Positions 35,794 through 43,613 of a DNA stretch of 48,895 nucleotides are shown piece after piece. Below the pieces are notes generated by a model. It was not told the DNA's origin. It did no database searches and worked only from the letters and a program-made list of their open reading frames with translations. Location: assembly GCA_944380875.1 (NCBI GenBank), contig CALWJA010000021.1, positions 1-48,895 of the forward strand, given 5' to 3'. The stretch comes from an uncultured Clostridia bacterium (GTDB lineage Bacteria; Bacillota; Clostridia; Oscillospirales; Acutalibacteraceae). Each line of letters opens with the position of its first letter. The first letter of the stretch is position 1. A program made the translations under genes and the position numbers.

Positions 35794-35851
35794 CAACATA
35801 TAGGTTATATTCTCCTTTATCATTGACACACATCACTATATGTTGTATAAT
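35794..35851 (+). promoter_or_regulatory. nrdD promoter with NrdR-box-like sequences
   Basis: TTGACA (35824-35829) and TATAAT (35846-35851) are 16 bp apart, a near-consensus promoter. CACTATATGTTGTA in the spacer resembles NrdR boxes (ACACWATATWTWGTGT type), and CAACATATAGGTTA at 35794-35807 is a possible second box. NrdR represses ribonucleotide reductase genes when dATP is plentiful. The leader to nrdD is about 180 nt. The rest of the 628-bp gap is AT-rich without genes. Confidence 0.65.
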
Positions 35852-36035
35852 CTTAAACGCATCAAAAAACGGAACAAAAACCCTGGATCCTGCTTTTTCT
35901 CTTTATTGGGATATGTAAAGTACAGAACAAGCCGGAAACCAAAATCTGTTTTCAGCGAATTTTGGAAGAGGATCCATGGCCTTTTATGCTCCGGAAAGAG
36001 CAGAAAGGGTATAGATTGATAGAGGAGGATTCGGG

Positions 36036-38342
36036 ATGATCACAAATGTGAAAATGGCAGATAGGATCCGGAAACGGAATGGAAGCGTAGTGCCTTTTGA
36101 CCGTTCCAAGATCCGCGCGGCCATTGAAAAAGCGAACCGGACTATAGAGGACGAAAGCATGACCCCCGTTACCTTGGAATATTTGACGGAAAAGGTTTGT
36201 ACCAGGCTGACGGAGCAGGATATCCCCACAGTGGAAGAAGTGCAGGACCGTGTGGAAGAGCAGCTCATAGCCCTGGGATATGCCAAAACCGCTAAAGCGT
36301 ATATCCTCTACCGGGCGGAACACGCCAAGATCCGCCAGGCGGAAAGCGACCTGATGGACATTTATAAGGAGCTTACTTTCCAGGACGCCAAAGACGCGGA
36401 TATTAAGCGGGAAAACGCTAATATCGACGCAGATACCGCTATGGGCACCATGCTGAAATACGGCTCCGAGGGAAGCAAATATTTTACCAATAACTATGTG
36501 CTCCCCAAAGATATCGCTATGGCCCATATAACTGGTGACATCCATATCCATGACCAGGATTTCTATATGCTTACGGAAACCTGCTGCCAGATCGACCTGA
36601 TCCGCCTGTTTAAGGACGGCTTCTGCACAGGCCACGGATTCCTCCGGGAGCCCAACGACATCCGCAGCTATGCGGCGCTGGCGTGCATTGCCATTCAGGC
36701 CAACCAGAACGAAATGCACGGCGGCCAGAGCGTTCCGAATTTCGATTACAGCATGGCTCCCGGCGTAAAAAAGACCTTTAAAAAGGAATATTTCAAAGCC
36801 CTTGCCCAGTATATGCAGGTAGCCCACGGGGTGGACAAGGAAACTGCTAAAGAACTTGCCCAGGAAGCAAAGAAGGAGCTTACAGGGGAAGAATTTTCCA
36901 TGGGAAACGGGGAAGCTTACGGCGCCCTGCTTATCCCCTGGCTTTCCTCCCATGAAAAAACGAAGCTTACAAAAGAGGAAGCTGCCAAGGCACACGAATA
37001 TGCCATGCAGACCGCTTGGGATAATACAGACAACGCCACCTTCCAGGCCATGGAGGCTCTGGTGCACAATCTGAACACCATGAATTCCAGGGCGGGTGCT
37101 CAGGTTCCCTTCTCCTCTATCAATTACGGAACGGATACCTCCCCGGAAGCCAGAATGGTTATCCGCAATATCTTGAAGGCTACAGACGATGGCCTGGGAG
37201 ACGGAGAAACCCCCATCTTCCCTGTACAGATCTTCAAAGTAAAAGAAGGGGTCAACTACAATCCAGGAGATCCCAACTATGATCTTTTCAAAATGGCCAT
37301 CAAGACCTCCGCAAAGCGTCTTTTCCCCAATTTCAGCTTTATTGACGCCCCCTTTAACCTGCAGTATTACAAGCCCGGTGATTACAATTCGGAAATTGCT
37401 TACATGGGCTGCCGGACAAGAGTCATGGGCAATGTGCATGATAAAAGCCGGGAAGTCACCTGCGGCAGGGGCAACCTGAGCTTTACATCCATCAACCTTC
37501 CCCGAATCGCGTTGGAATCCAAAGGGGATATAAAGCGTTTTTATTCCATTCTGGATGAACGCATCGACCTGGTAATCCGCCAGCTTATGCATCGTTTTAA
37601 GATCCAGTGCACGAAAAAGGTATACAATTATCCCTTCCTCATGGGGCAGGGCGTGTGGATCGATTCGGAGAACCTTGGCCCTACGGACAGCGTAGCGGAA
37701 GTTCTCAAGCACGGCACCCTGAGCGTGGGCTTCATCGGTCTTGCGGAAACTCTGAAAGCGCTTACAGGCAAACACCATGGGGAAAGCGCCGAAAGCCAGA
37801 AGCTGGGTCTGGAGATTGTTTCTTATATGCGCCGCCGGATGGATGCGGAAAGCGAAAAGACAGGGCTGAACTTTACGCTGCTGGCAACCCCCGCTGAAGG
37901 ACTTTCCGGCCGGTTCATCCGGATCGACCAGAAGAAATTCGGAAAAATCCCCGGGATCACGGATCGGGAATATTACACCAATTCCTTCCATATCCCCGTA
38001 TACTTCCCCATCGGGGCGTATGAAAAGATCCATTTGGAAGCTCCCTATCATGCCCTTACAAACGCGGGCCATATCAGCTATGTGGAGCTGGACGGAGACA
38101 CCTGCAAAAACCTGGAAGCCTTTGAAAGCGTCATCCGCTGCATGAAAGAAGAAGGCGTGGGCTACGGCAGCGTCAACCATCCTGTGGACAGGGATCCCAT
38201 CTGCGGATATACGGGCGTGATTGATGAAGTCTGCCCCCGCTGCGGACGCCGGGAAGGGGAAGCCGTGAGCCTGGAAAGGCTTCTGGAATTACGCAAGAAG
38301 TACCCCAATATGCCGAGAATTCATTACGACTGCTGCCGGTAA
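36036..38342 (+). CDS. nrdD: Anaerobic (class III) ribonucleoside-triphosphate reductase, large chain
   Basis: A 768-residue reductase that makes dNTPs under anoxia using a glycyl radical. An ATP-cone (VPFDRSKIRAAI, residues 19-30) regulates activity. The barrel shows YMGCRTRV and EVTCGRGNLSFTSINLPR, which include thiyl-radical Cys candidates. The end holds a metal-site motif (CGYTG 723-727, CPRC 733-736) but stops at CCR, without the downstream RxxGYL...RVKH segment that carries the radical glycine in E. coli and T4 enzymes. That segment is encoded separately at 38437. GAGGAGG lies eight bases upstream of ATG 36036. Confidence 0.93.
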   Translation: MITNVKMADRIRKRNGSVVPFDRSKIRAAIEKANRTIEDESMTPVTLEYLTEKVCTRLTEQDIPTVEEVQDRVEEQLIALGYAKTAKAYILYRAEHAKIRQAESDLMDIYKELTFQDAKDADIKRENANIDADTAMGTMLKYGSEGSKYFTNNYVLPKDIAMAHITGDIHIHDQDFYMLTETCCQIDLIRLFKDGFCTGHGFLREPNDIRSYAALACIAIQANQNEMHGGQSVPNFDYSMAPGVKKTFKKEYFKALAQYMQVAHGVDKETAKELAQEAKKELTGEEFSMGNGEAYGALLIPWLSSHEKTKLTKEEAAKAHEYAMQTAWDNTDNATFQAMEALVHNLNTMNSRAGAQVPFSSINYGTDTSPEARMVIRNILKATDDGLGDGETPIFPVQIFKVKEGVNYNPGDPNYDLFKMAIKTSAKRLFPNFSFIDAPFNLQYYKPGDYNSEIAYMGCRTRVMGNVHDKSREVTCGRGNLSFTSINLPRIALESKGDIKRFYSILDERIDLVIRQLMHRFKIQCTKKVYNYPFLMGQGVWIDSENLGPTDSVAEVLKHGTLSVGFIGLAETLKALTGKHHGESAESQKLGLEIVSYMRRRMDAESEKTGLNFTLLATPAEGLSGRFIRIDQKKFGKIPGITDREYYTNSFHIPVYFPIGAYEKIHLEAPYHALTNAGHISYVELDGDTCKNLEAFESVIRCMKEEGVGYGSVNHPVDRDPICGYTGVIDEVCPRCGRREGEAVSLERLLELRKKYPNMPRIHYDCCR

Positions 38343-38436
38343 TCGGCGATCCGGCAATAAGCCGTTTTCCAGGAATAAATAGGATATACTAGAACCGTAT
38401 TCGGGAAAACAGAAAATCTGAAGGAGGAAATACAAA

Positions 38437-38598
38437 ATGAGCCAGAAAACAATTAGCTGTGATAAAAACGGAATGGTAGGAGCCAACGTCTCCTTTGAGC
38501 GTATCCGCCGGATTACAGGGTATCTTGTAGGCACCATCGACCGCTTTAACAACGCGAAGCGCGCTGAAGAGCGGGATCGTGTAAAGCATAGCCTGTAA
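38437..38598 (+). CDS. Free-standing glycyl-radical tail of class III ribonucleotide reductase
   Basis: A 53-residue protein, too short for common cutoffs. FERIRRITGYLVGTIDRFNN followed by AKRAEERDRVKHSL lines up with the C-terminus of E. coli NrdD (RRVCGYLG...RPFNAGKQEEVKRRVKHL), so Gly28 in RITGYL corresponds to the radical-bearing glycine. AAGGAGG is six to seven bases before ATG 38437. It lies 94 bases after nrdD and before nrdG, and a terminator follows. I infer that it docks on the large chain and is activated by NrdG, much as free glycyl-radical spare parts replace damaged ends in pyruvate formate-lyase. Short annotated NrdD-like ORFs may exist in other Clostridia; I cannot check. Confidence 0.85.
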   Translation: MSQKTISCDKNGMVGANVSFERIRRITGYLVGTIDRFNNAKRAEERDRVKHSL

Positions 38599-38622
38599 AA
38601 GGAAAACAAAAAAGAACACGAG

Positions 38623-38664
38623 CAGGCCTGGATCCCGGGATCCCCGGATTCCGGCCTGTTTTCC
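38623..38664 (+). terminator. Terminator after the glycyl-radical ORF
   Basis: CAGGCC...GGCCTG with inner GGATCC/GGATTCC pairing and a GATCCCGGGATC palindrome at the tip, followed by TTTTCC. It lies before nrdG, so nrdG may be expressed at a lower level. Confidence 0.65.
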
Positions 38665-38804
38665 TGCAGAGGTCTTTTCACTCCCCTCTTTCTCGCCTTC
38701 TTCTCTGGCCCAGGACAAAGGGAAAGGCGAAAAGTATGGGAAAGAAAACCGGGAAAAGCGCTGCAGGCTGCGAAAAGAAAAACCGGAAAGGATGAAAAAA
38801 GGCT

Positions 38805-39314
38805 ATGGGAAAAACCATCCGTGTGGCGGGAGTAGTGAACGATTCCATTGTGGACGGCCCCGGCTTTCGCTATACTGTTTTTGTCCAGGGGTGCCCCCAC
38901 AAATGCCCCGGCTGCCACAATCCCCAAACCCATCCCTTTGAGGGAGGAACTCTTATGGAACCGGAGGAGATCCTGCAGAGCATGGAGAAAAACCCTCTGC
39001 TGAAAGGCATTACGTTAAGCGGCGGGGAGCCTTTCTGCCAGCCGGAAGCTTTGGCGTATCTGGCAAAGGAAGTGCATAAAACAGGGCGGGATGTGGTCTG
39101 TTACACCGGCTACACCATAGAACAGCTCCTTTCCATGGAGGATCCCCATATCCGGGAGCTTCTGGAGCAGGTGGATCTTTTGGTGGACGGCCCCTTCATC
39201 CTGGAAAAGCGGGATCTGACCCTTCTGTTCCGAGGCAGCTCCAACCAGAGGCTGATCCTTGTAAAACCTACCTTGGAAACAGGGAAAATCACCCTTATGG
39301 AAGAGGAATACTGA
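38805..39314 (+). CDS. nrdG: Anaerobic ribonucleotide reductase activase NrdG (radical SAM)
   Basis: A 169-residue radical SAM enzyme that cleaves SAM with a [4Fe-4S] cluster to make the glycyl radical on the reductase. The cluster motif is CPHKCPGC (residues 30-37), preceded by DGPGFRYTVFVQG and followed by ITLSGGEPFCQ. Length fits the short NrdG class. In this operon its target glycine should be on the 53-residue ORF and not on the large chain. Confidence 0.94.
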   Translation: MGKTIRVAGVVNDSIVDGPGFRYTVFVQGCPHKCPGCHNPQTHPFEGGTLMEPEEILQSMEKNPLLKGITLSGGEPFCQPEALAYLAKEVHKTGRDVVCYTGYTIEQLLSMEDPHIRELLEQVDLLVDGPFILEKRDLTLLFRGSSNQRLILVKPTLETGKITLMEEEY

Positions 39315-39363
39315 AAGCGGGCTAAGGATTTTTGCCCAATGGAATATAAAAGAAAAAACGGAA

Positions 39364-39407
39364 AAAACGGCGCTCCAAAAGCGGAAAGGCTTTCGGGGCG
39401 CCGTTTT
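39364..39407. terminator. Bidirectional terminator between nrdG and the kinase gene
   Basis: CGGCGCTCC pairs with GGGGCGCCG (one T-G pair) with AAAGC/GCTTT-type pairing at the tip. It is flanked by AAAAAA on one side and TTTTC on the other, between converging genes. Confidence 0.8.
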
Positions 39408-39457
39408 CTATATGAAGAAAAGGGTCTTTCTATGGATTCGGCCCCTTCCCCTTATTT

Positions 39458-40789
39458 TTATCCCATATACCGGCGGGCCAGAGCTACATTGCCCAGAATG
39501 GGGCAGTCGTCCACCACCGTAAAGGAAAAGCCGGGGATCTCCAGAGCTTTTAGCTTTAAGTAGGGAGCGGTGACCATGCCGCCGGATATTTTAATATCCC
39601 CAGAAAGGGGAATCACTTCTTTGGCTTCTTCGATGGTGGTGCGCAGCACGCCCTGCATGGCCCGGAGAAGGGCTGCCAGCATTTGATCCCTGGTGGAAGC
39701 CAAAGTCAGCCCCTCGAAGGAGGCCGTCTTTTTCTGAAGGCTCTGCCGGTCCCCCGTAAGATAAGGGGCAAAGGAGATATCCCGGTTTTGCAGGTTTTTC
39801 TCCACGGCTTCCAGGATATACCGGCCGTAAAATTCCTCTTCCGTCATCTCCCGGCAGAATTCTTTATAGAACCAGTCCACCGCGAAGCCTCCCGCGGTGG
39901 TGGAATAGATCTGCCACAGGCCGGGAAGCACCGCATTGCGCAGGTAATAATGAGGGTTCACCGCAGGGGTATCCGTCAGAATGCTGATCATTTCGCTGCT
40001 GCCCGCCGTATCCATCATTTCCCCGGAACGGGAGTTCCCTGCGCCCATATGGGCAACGGCCACATCGTTTGTGCCCACTGTGACGGGTATCCCGGCCTTT
40101 ACCCCCAGCTTAGCGGCTATTTCCGGAAGAAGGGAACCCAATACGGTGCCGGGATTGTGAATGTCCCCGAAGAGAGAAGGCGAAAGGCCAAAGGCGGAGA
40201 GAAGCTCTTTTGACCAGCCTCCCTGGGTGGTGGTTTCATAAAGCCCCATCATGGAAGCGTTTACCAGATCCACCATCCATTCCCCGGTAAAGAAGTGATG
40301 GATATAGGTGGTCAGATGCCCTACCCTTTCCGTCTTTTCGTATACTTCCGGCTGATTTTTCAAAAACCACAGGAAGGTCATGGCAGAGCAGCCTCCGGGG
40401 AAGGGATAAATACCGGAAATGTTCATATAGGCGTCCTTGCCGATGATCTTTTCCACGTCCTCTGATTCGGCCCGGCTGCGCCTGTCCATATGGGTGATGA
40501 TATTGGGGTATGTAAGGTTCCCGTCCTTATCCATAAAAACAGGGGACGGAGAAAATGTGTCGTAGCAGATCATGCCGATTTTCCCGGAAAGAGAAGAATC
40601 CTGCTGCCACAGTTTCCCGGCGGCCCGGAAAAGGGCGCCTGTGAGCTCCGAAGGGGCAATTTCGCTTTTTTCCCCGGGCAGTAGGATATAGGGATAGGGT
40701 TCCTTTGCCCAGGCTTTTACGGTTCCGTTTTCGTCCACCGCCGAAAGCTTTACGGCAGAGGTGCCGAAATCAATGGATAAAAAATACAA
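39458..40789 (-). CDS. FGGY-family carbohydrate kinase
   Basis: A 443-residue sugar kinase of the xylulokinase/glycerol kinase fold. The phosphate loop LSIDFGTSAVKLSAVD starts the protein, DTAGSSEMIS and the SGDIKISGGMVTAPYLK segment mark the ATP site, and GTNDVAVAHMGAG the sugar-domain region. I chose TTG 40789, eight bases after GGGAG, giving MYFLSIDFG; earlier codons at 40798 and 40804 lie within or before the ribosome site. Substrate unknown: ketopentoses, erythrulose or apulose are all possible given the split transketolase across the divergent intergenic region. Confidence 0.88.
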   Translation of the reverse strand: MYFLSIDFGTSAVKLSAVDENGTVKAWAKEPYPYILLPGEKSEIAPSELTGALFRAAGKLWQQDSSLSGKIGMICYDTFSPSPVFMDKDGNLTYPNIITHMDRRSRAESEDVEKIIGKDAYMNISGIYPFPGGCSAMTFLWFLKNQPEVYEKTERVGHLTTYIHHFFTGEWMVDLVNASMMGLYETTTQGGWSKELLSAFGLSPSLFGDIHNPGTVLGSLLPEIAAKLGVKAGIPVTVGTNDVAVAHMGAGNSRSGEMMDTAGSSEMISILTDTPAVNPHYYLRNAVLPGLWQIYSTTAGGFAVDWFYKEFCREMTEEEFYGRYILEAVEKNLQNRDISFAPYLTGDRQSLQKKTASFEGLTLASTRDQMLAALLRAMQGVLRTTIEEAKEVIPLSGDIKISGGMVTAPYLKLKALEIPGFSFTVVDDCPILGNVALARRYMG

Positions 40790-41177
40790 TACAAACACTC
40801 CCAATCTTTAAAACCGCCTCAGCGGCCTGTATTCACAGATACTTCTATGCAGCAGAAAACACCAGGCGACCGGCAGAAAGTATACGATACGCCTGTTTTT
40901 TCCAAAAGGACGATCCGTAAACAAAATAATAAAATTTACGGGTTTTCTTTAAAAGGTAATGTAGAGGCATTTTTGAAAAGCTGCTTTTTTGGGCCGTTGC
41001 TTTCTCTGCAGTTTCGTTTCAGGAAAACGGTGAAAGGAAAAATCCCTTGGCAGCGCAAAAAAAGCTAAAAAACGCAGCAGCACGGAATCCTTTTTATTAG
41101 ATGATAGCAAGGGAAAACCGTTCCGTCAATGGGAAAGGGAAAACAAATTTTGTCTGTTTTCTGAGAAGGTGCTTGTA
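40790..41177. other. Divergent intergenic region of the sugar cluster
   Basis: No gene. It separates the leftward kinase from the rightward lyase operon and probably holds the kinase promoter and operators. CGTATAC-like palindromic pieces occur near 40878 (GTATACGATACG). No catabolite-repression site was recognised with confidence. Confidence 0.4.
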
Positions 41178-41206
41178 TTTACTTTTCCCTGCTTCTGTGC
41201 TATCCT
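41178..41206 (+). promoter_or_regulatory. Probable promoter of the lyase-rpiB-transketolase operon
   Basis: TTTACT (41178-41183) and TATCCT (41201-41206) are 17 bp apart, with an extended -10 (TGTGCTATCCT). The leader is about 105 nt. Confidence 0.5.
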
Positions 41207-41315
41207 TAAAAAGAAAAACGGGAGAGCGGCTAAAAAAGCTAAATAAATTAAAAAATGCCGCAGTGCCGGGCAGCAGGCCTCAACAGCGGAACTTTGCGGA
41301 CGGGGAGGTATGTAT

Positions 41316-42242
41316 ATGAAAGGAAGGAACGGTATGGAAACCATGGACGAAAAGCTCAGAGGGATCATTATTCCCGCTGTGACGCCTTTTGAAGAGGATG
41401 GTTCCATAAGCTATGAAAAGCTGGGGCGAAATATAGAAAAGTGGAATAAAACGGGGATCAGCGGCGTTATGGCCCTGGGCACCAACGGAGAATTCAAGGC
41501 TTTGGATGACGACGAATCCTTTTCCGTGCTTCGGTTTGTAAGCGAGAGGCTTTCCCCGGAAAAATGCATAATAGCCGGCGTGGGCCGGGAATCCCTGCGC
41601 CAGACGGTGTCTTTTATCGGAAGGCTGTATGCAAAGGGAGTGGATGTGGATTATGTTTCCATCCTTACCCCAAACTATTTCGGCAAGCTTATGACGGACG
41701 ACGCCCTTGTCCGTTTTTATGAAAAAGCGGCGGATGAGAGCCCCTATCCCGTGCTTCTCTACTGCGCCCCCTCTTATGCCAACGGGGTCTGCATTTCCGT
41801 GGAAGCGGCTCAACGGCTTTCCCACCATCCCAATATCCGGGGCATGAAGGATACGTCTTCCAATATGATGGAAGCTTATATGCAGGCGTTTGCGGGAAGG
41901 AAAGATTTCCACGTTCTGGCGGGATCCCTGAGCAATATTATGACCTGCCTGAAAATGGGAGGCCGCGGCGGTGTGGTTTCCGCGGCGAATTATTTCCCCG
42001 AGGCCTGCGCCCGGCTGCTTCAAATTTTCCGGGAGGAAGGATATGAGGCAGCCAAAGCCTATCACGAAAAACTGCAGGCCCTTTCCAAGCAGACAGGCGC
42101 CCAGGGCGGCGTGGCAGGGGTAAAAGCCGCTATGAATGCTGTGGGATATGCAGGAGGCTTTCCCAGGCTGCCAGTGCTCCCTCTTTCTCCGGAGCGGGAG
42201 GAAGAGATCCGGAAAGCCGCAGAGGCCAGCCCTTTGCTCTGA
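41316..42242 (+). CDS. Dihydrodipicolinate synthase/N-acetylneuraminate lyase family protein
   Basis: A 308-residue class I aldolase of the DapA/NanA/KdgA family. The Schiff-base Lys is 178 in NIRGMKDTSSN, the partner Tyr is 149 in LLYCAP, and GTNGEF (55-60) is the carboxylate-binding loop (usually GTTGE). These enzymes cleave or condense pyruvate with an aldehyde. Since it lies in a sugar operon and not with lysine genes, cleavage of a 2-keto acid is more likely than DapA activity. ATG 41316 has GGGGAGG seven bases upstream; ATG 41334 after GGAAGG is also possible. Confidence 0.88.
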   Translation: MKGRNGMETMDEKLRGIIIPAVTPFEEDGSISYEKLGRNIEKWNKTGISGVMALGTNGEFKALDDDESFSVLRFVSERLSPEKCIIAGVGRESLRQTVSFIGRLYAKGVDVDYVSILTPNYFGKLMTDDALVRFYEKAADESPYPVLLYCAPSYANGVCISVEAAQRLSHHPNIRGMKDTSSNMMEAYMQAFAGRKDFHVLAGSLSNIMTCLKMGGRGGVVSAANYFPEACARLLQIFREEGYEAAKAYHEKLQALSKQTGAQGGVAGVKAAMNAVGYAGGFPRLPVLPLSPEREEEIRKAAEASPLL

Positions 42243-42309
42243 AAAATGTTTCCGTTTTAAACGGAAACTCTATAGAAAGATACAAAGATACAGCAGGAGG
42301 AGATCAGCT

Positions 42310-42750
42310 ATGAAAATTGCCTTTGGATGCGACCCCAATGCGTCGGAGTTTAAAAAGGAGATCATGGAGTATGTGGAGTCCCTGGGCCATGAGTGTGTGG
42401 ACCTGGGAAGCGACGACCCCATCTATGCCAATATAGCCTTCGAGGTAGCGGAGCGGGTAGCCGCCGGAGAATTTGACCGGGGCATGCTTTTCTGCGGAAC
42501 AGGAATCGGCGTCTGCATTTCTGCAAACAAAGTAAAGGGCGCCTATGCGGCTCTTGTAAACAATGTATATCAGGCCCAGCGCGCCGTTTTGAGCAATAAC
42601 GCCAATATTATCACCATGGGCGCGCAGGTTACGGGAATCGAGCTGGGAAAATGCCTGGCTAAGGAATATCTTTCTTATACCTATGATCCCGCTTCCCGCT
42701 CCGGCCCCAAGGTGGACAGGATCACCCAGTATGAAAGAGAGGGAAAATAA
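42310..42750 (+). CDS. RpiB/LacAB-family sugar-phosphate isomerase
   Basis: A 146-residue protein of the ribose-5-phosphate isomerase B fold. The catalytic Cys62 is in FCGTGIG. Two other active-site spots differ from standard RpiB: DHAG near the start is DPNA (8-11), and the REHN segment that carries the ring-opening His is LSNNAN (94-99). This points to an open-chain or different sugar phosphate, for example a tetrulose phosphate as in the erythritol-pathway isomerases, and not to ribose-5-phosphate. GCAGGAGGAG lies upstream of ATG 42310. Confidence 0.85.
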   Translation: MKIAFGCDPNASEFKKEIMEYVESLGHECVDLGSDDPIYANIAFEVAERVAAGEFDRGMLFCGTGIGVCISANKVKGAYAALVNNVYQAQRAVLSNNANIITMGAQVTGIELGKCLAKEYLSYTYDPASRSGPKVDRITQYEREGK

Positions 42751-42752
42751 GA

Positions 42753-43613
42753 ATGGCGGATCGGATTGCGAAGCTGGAGCTTGAGGCTGCCAGATGCCGG
42801 CGGAATGTGGTGCGTATGGTGGAGGCCAGCCATCACGGCCATCTGGGCGGGGCTATGTCCTGCCTGGATATTGTAACGGCCCTGTATTTTGATAAGATGC
42901 ATGTGGGCCCCGAATATATACAGGATCCGGAAAGGGACCGCTTCATCCTTTCCGCAGGCCATAAATGCATGGCTCAGTATGCGGTTATGGCAGAAAGAGG
43001 AATTTTTGATAAATCCATTCTGGATACATACGGCGGGTTCAAGACCAAGATCCCCGGCCATCCCGATATGTATAAGCTTCCCGGTGTGGAGGCCAATACG
43101 GGCGCTTTGGGGCACGGCCTGGCCATTGCCACCGGCATGGCCCTGGGTCTTCGGAACGACGGGAAAAAGGCCGGCGTATATGTTGTAATGGGAGACGGCG
43201 AGCTGGCGGAAGGCTCCAACTGGGAAGCGGCTGCTGCTGCGGCCCATTTCGGCCTTTCCAATCTCACTCTTTTTGTGGATTACAACGGCCTGCAGATCAG
43301 CGGCCGGGTTGAGGACGTAATGAATTTCATGCCTGTAACGGAAAAATTCCGTTCCTTCGGCTGGAGCGTCCGGGAAATAGACGGCAACAATATGGCGGAA
43401 GTGGTGGAGACTTTGGACGCCCTGCCCTTCCAGCAGGGAAAGCCCAGCATGATTTTGGCCCGGACGGTAAAATCCAAGGGCATATCCTTTGCGGAAGGAA
43501 AAGCGGCCTACCACTATTGGACCCCCTCCGGGGATGAGCTGGAAACCGCTATCCGGGAAACGGAGGACGCCATTAAAAGACTGGAAGCTGTTTGCGGGGA
43601 GGTGCAGGCATGA
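42753..43613 (+). CDS. Transketolase, N-terminal subunit
   Basis: A 286-residue protein matching the thiamine-diphosphate-binding half of transketolase. The ThDP motif begins GDGELAEGSNWEAA and ends LFVDYNG; GHLGGAMS and GALGHGLAIATGMALG are family marks, and VKSKGISFAEGKAAYHYW is typical of split transketolases. It begins 2 bases after the isomerase stop and overlaps the C-terminal subunit gene by 4 bases. It acts with that subunit to move two-carbon ketol units between sugar phosphates. Confidence 0.93.
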   Translation: MADRIAKLELEAARCRRNVVRMVEASHHGHLGGAMSCLDIVTALYFDKMHVGPEYIQDPERDRFILSAGHKCMAQYAVMAERGIFDKSILDTYGGFKTKIPGHPDMYKLPGVEANTGALGHGLAIATGMALGLRNDGKKAGVYVVMGDGELAEGSNWEAAAAAAHFGLSNLTLFVDYNGLQISGRVEDVMNFMPVTEKFRSFGWSVREIDGNNMAEVVETLDALPFQQGKPSMILARTVKSKGISFAEGKAAYHYWTPSGDELETAIRETEDAIKRLEAVCGEVQA

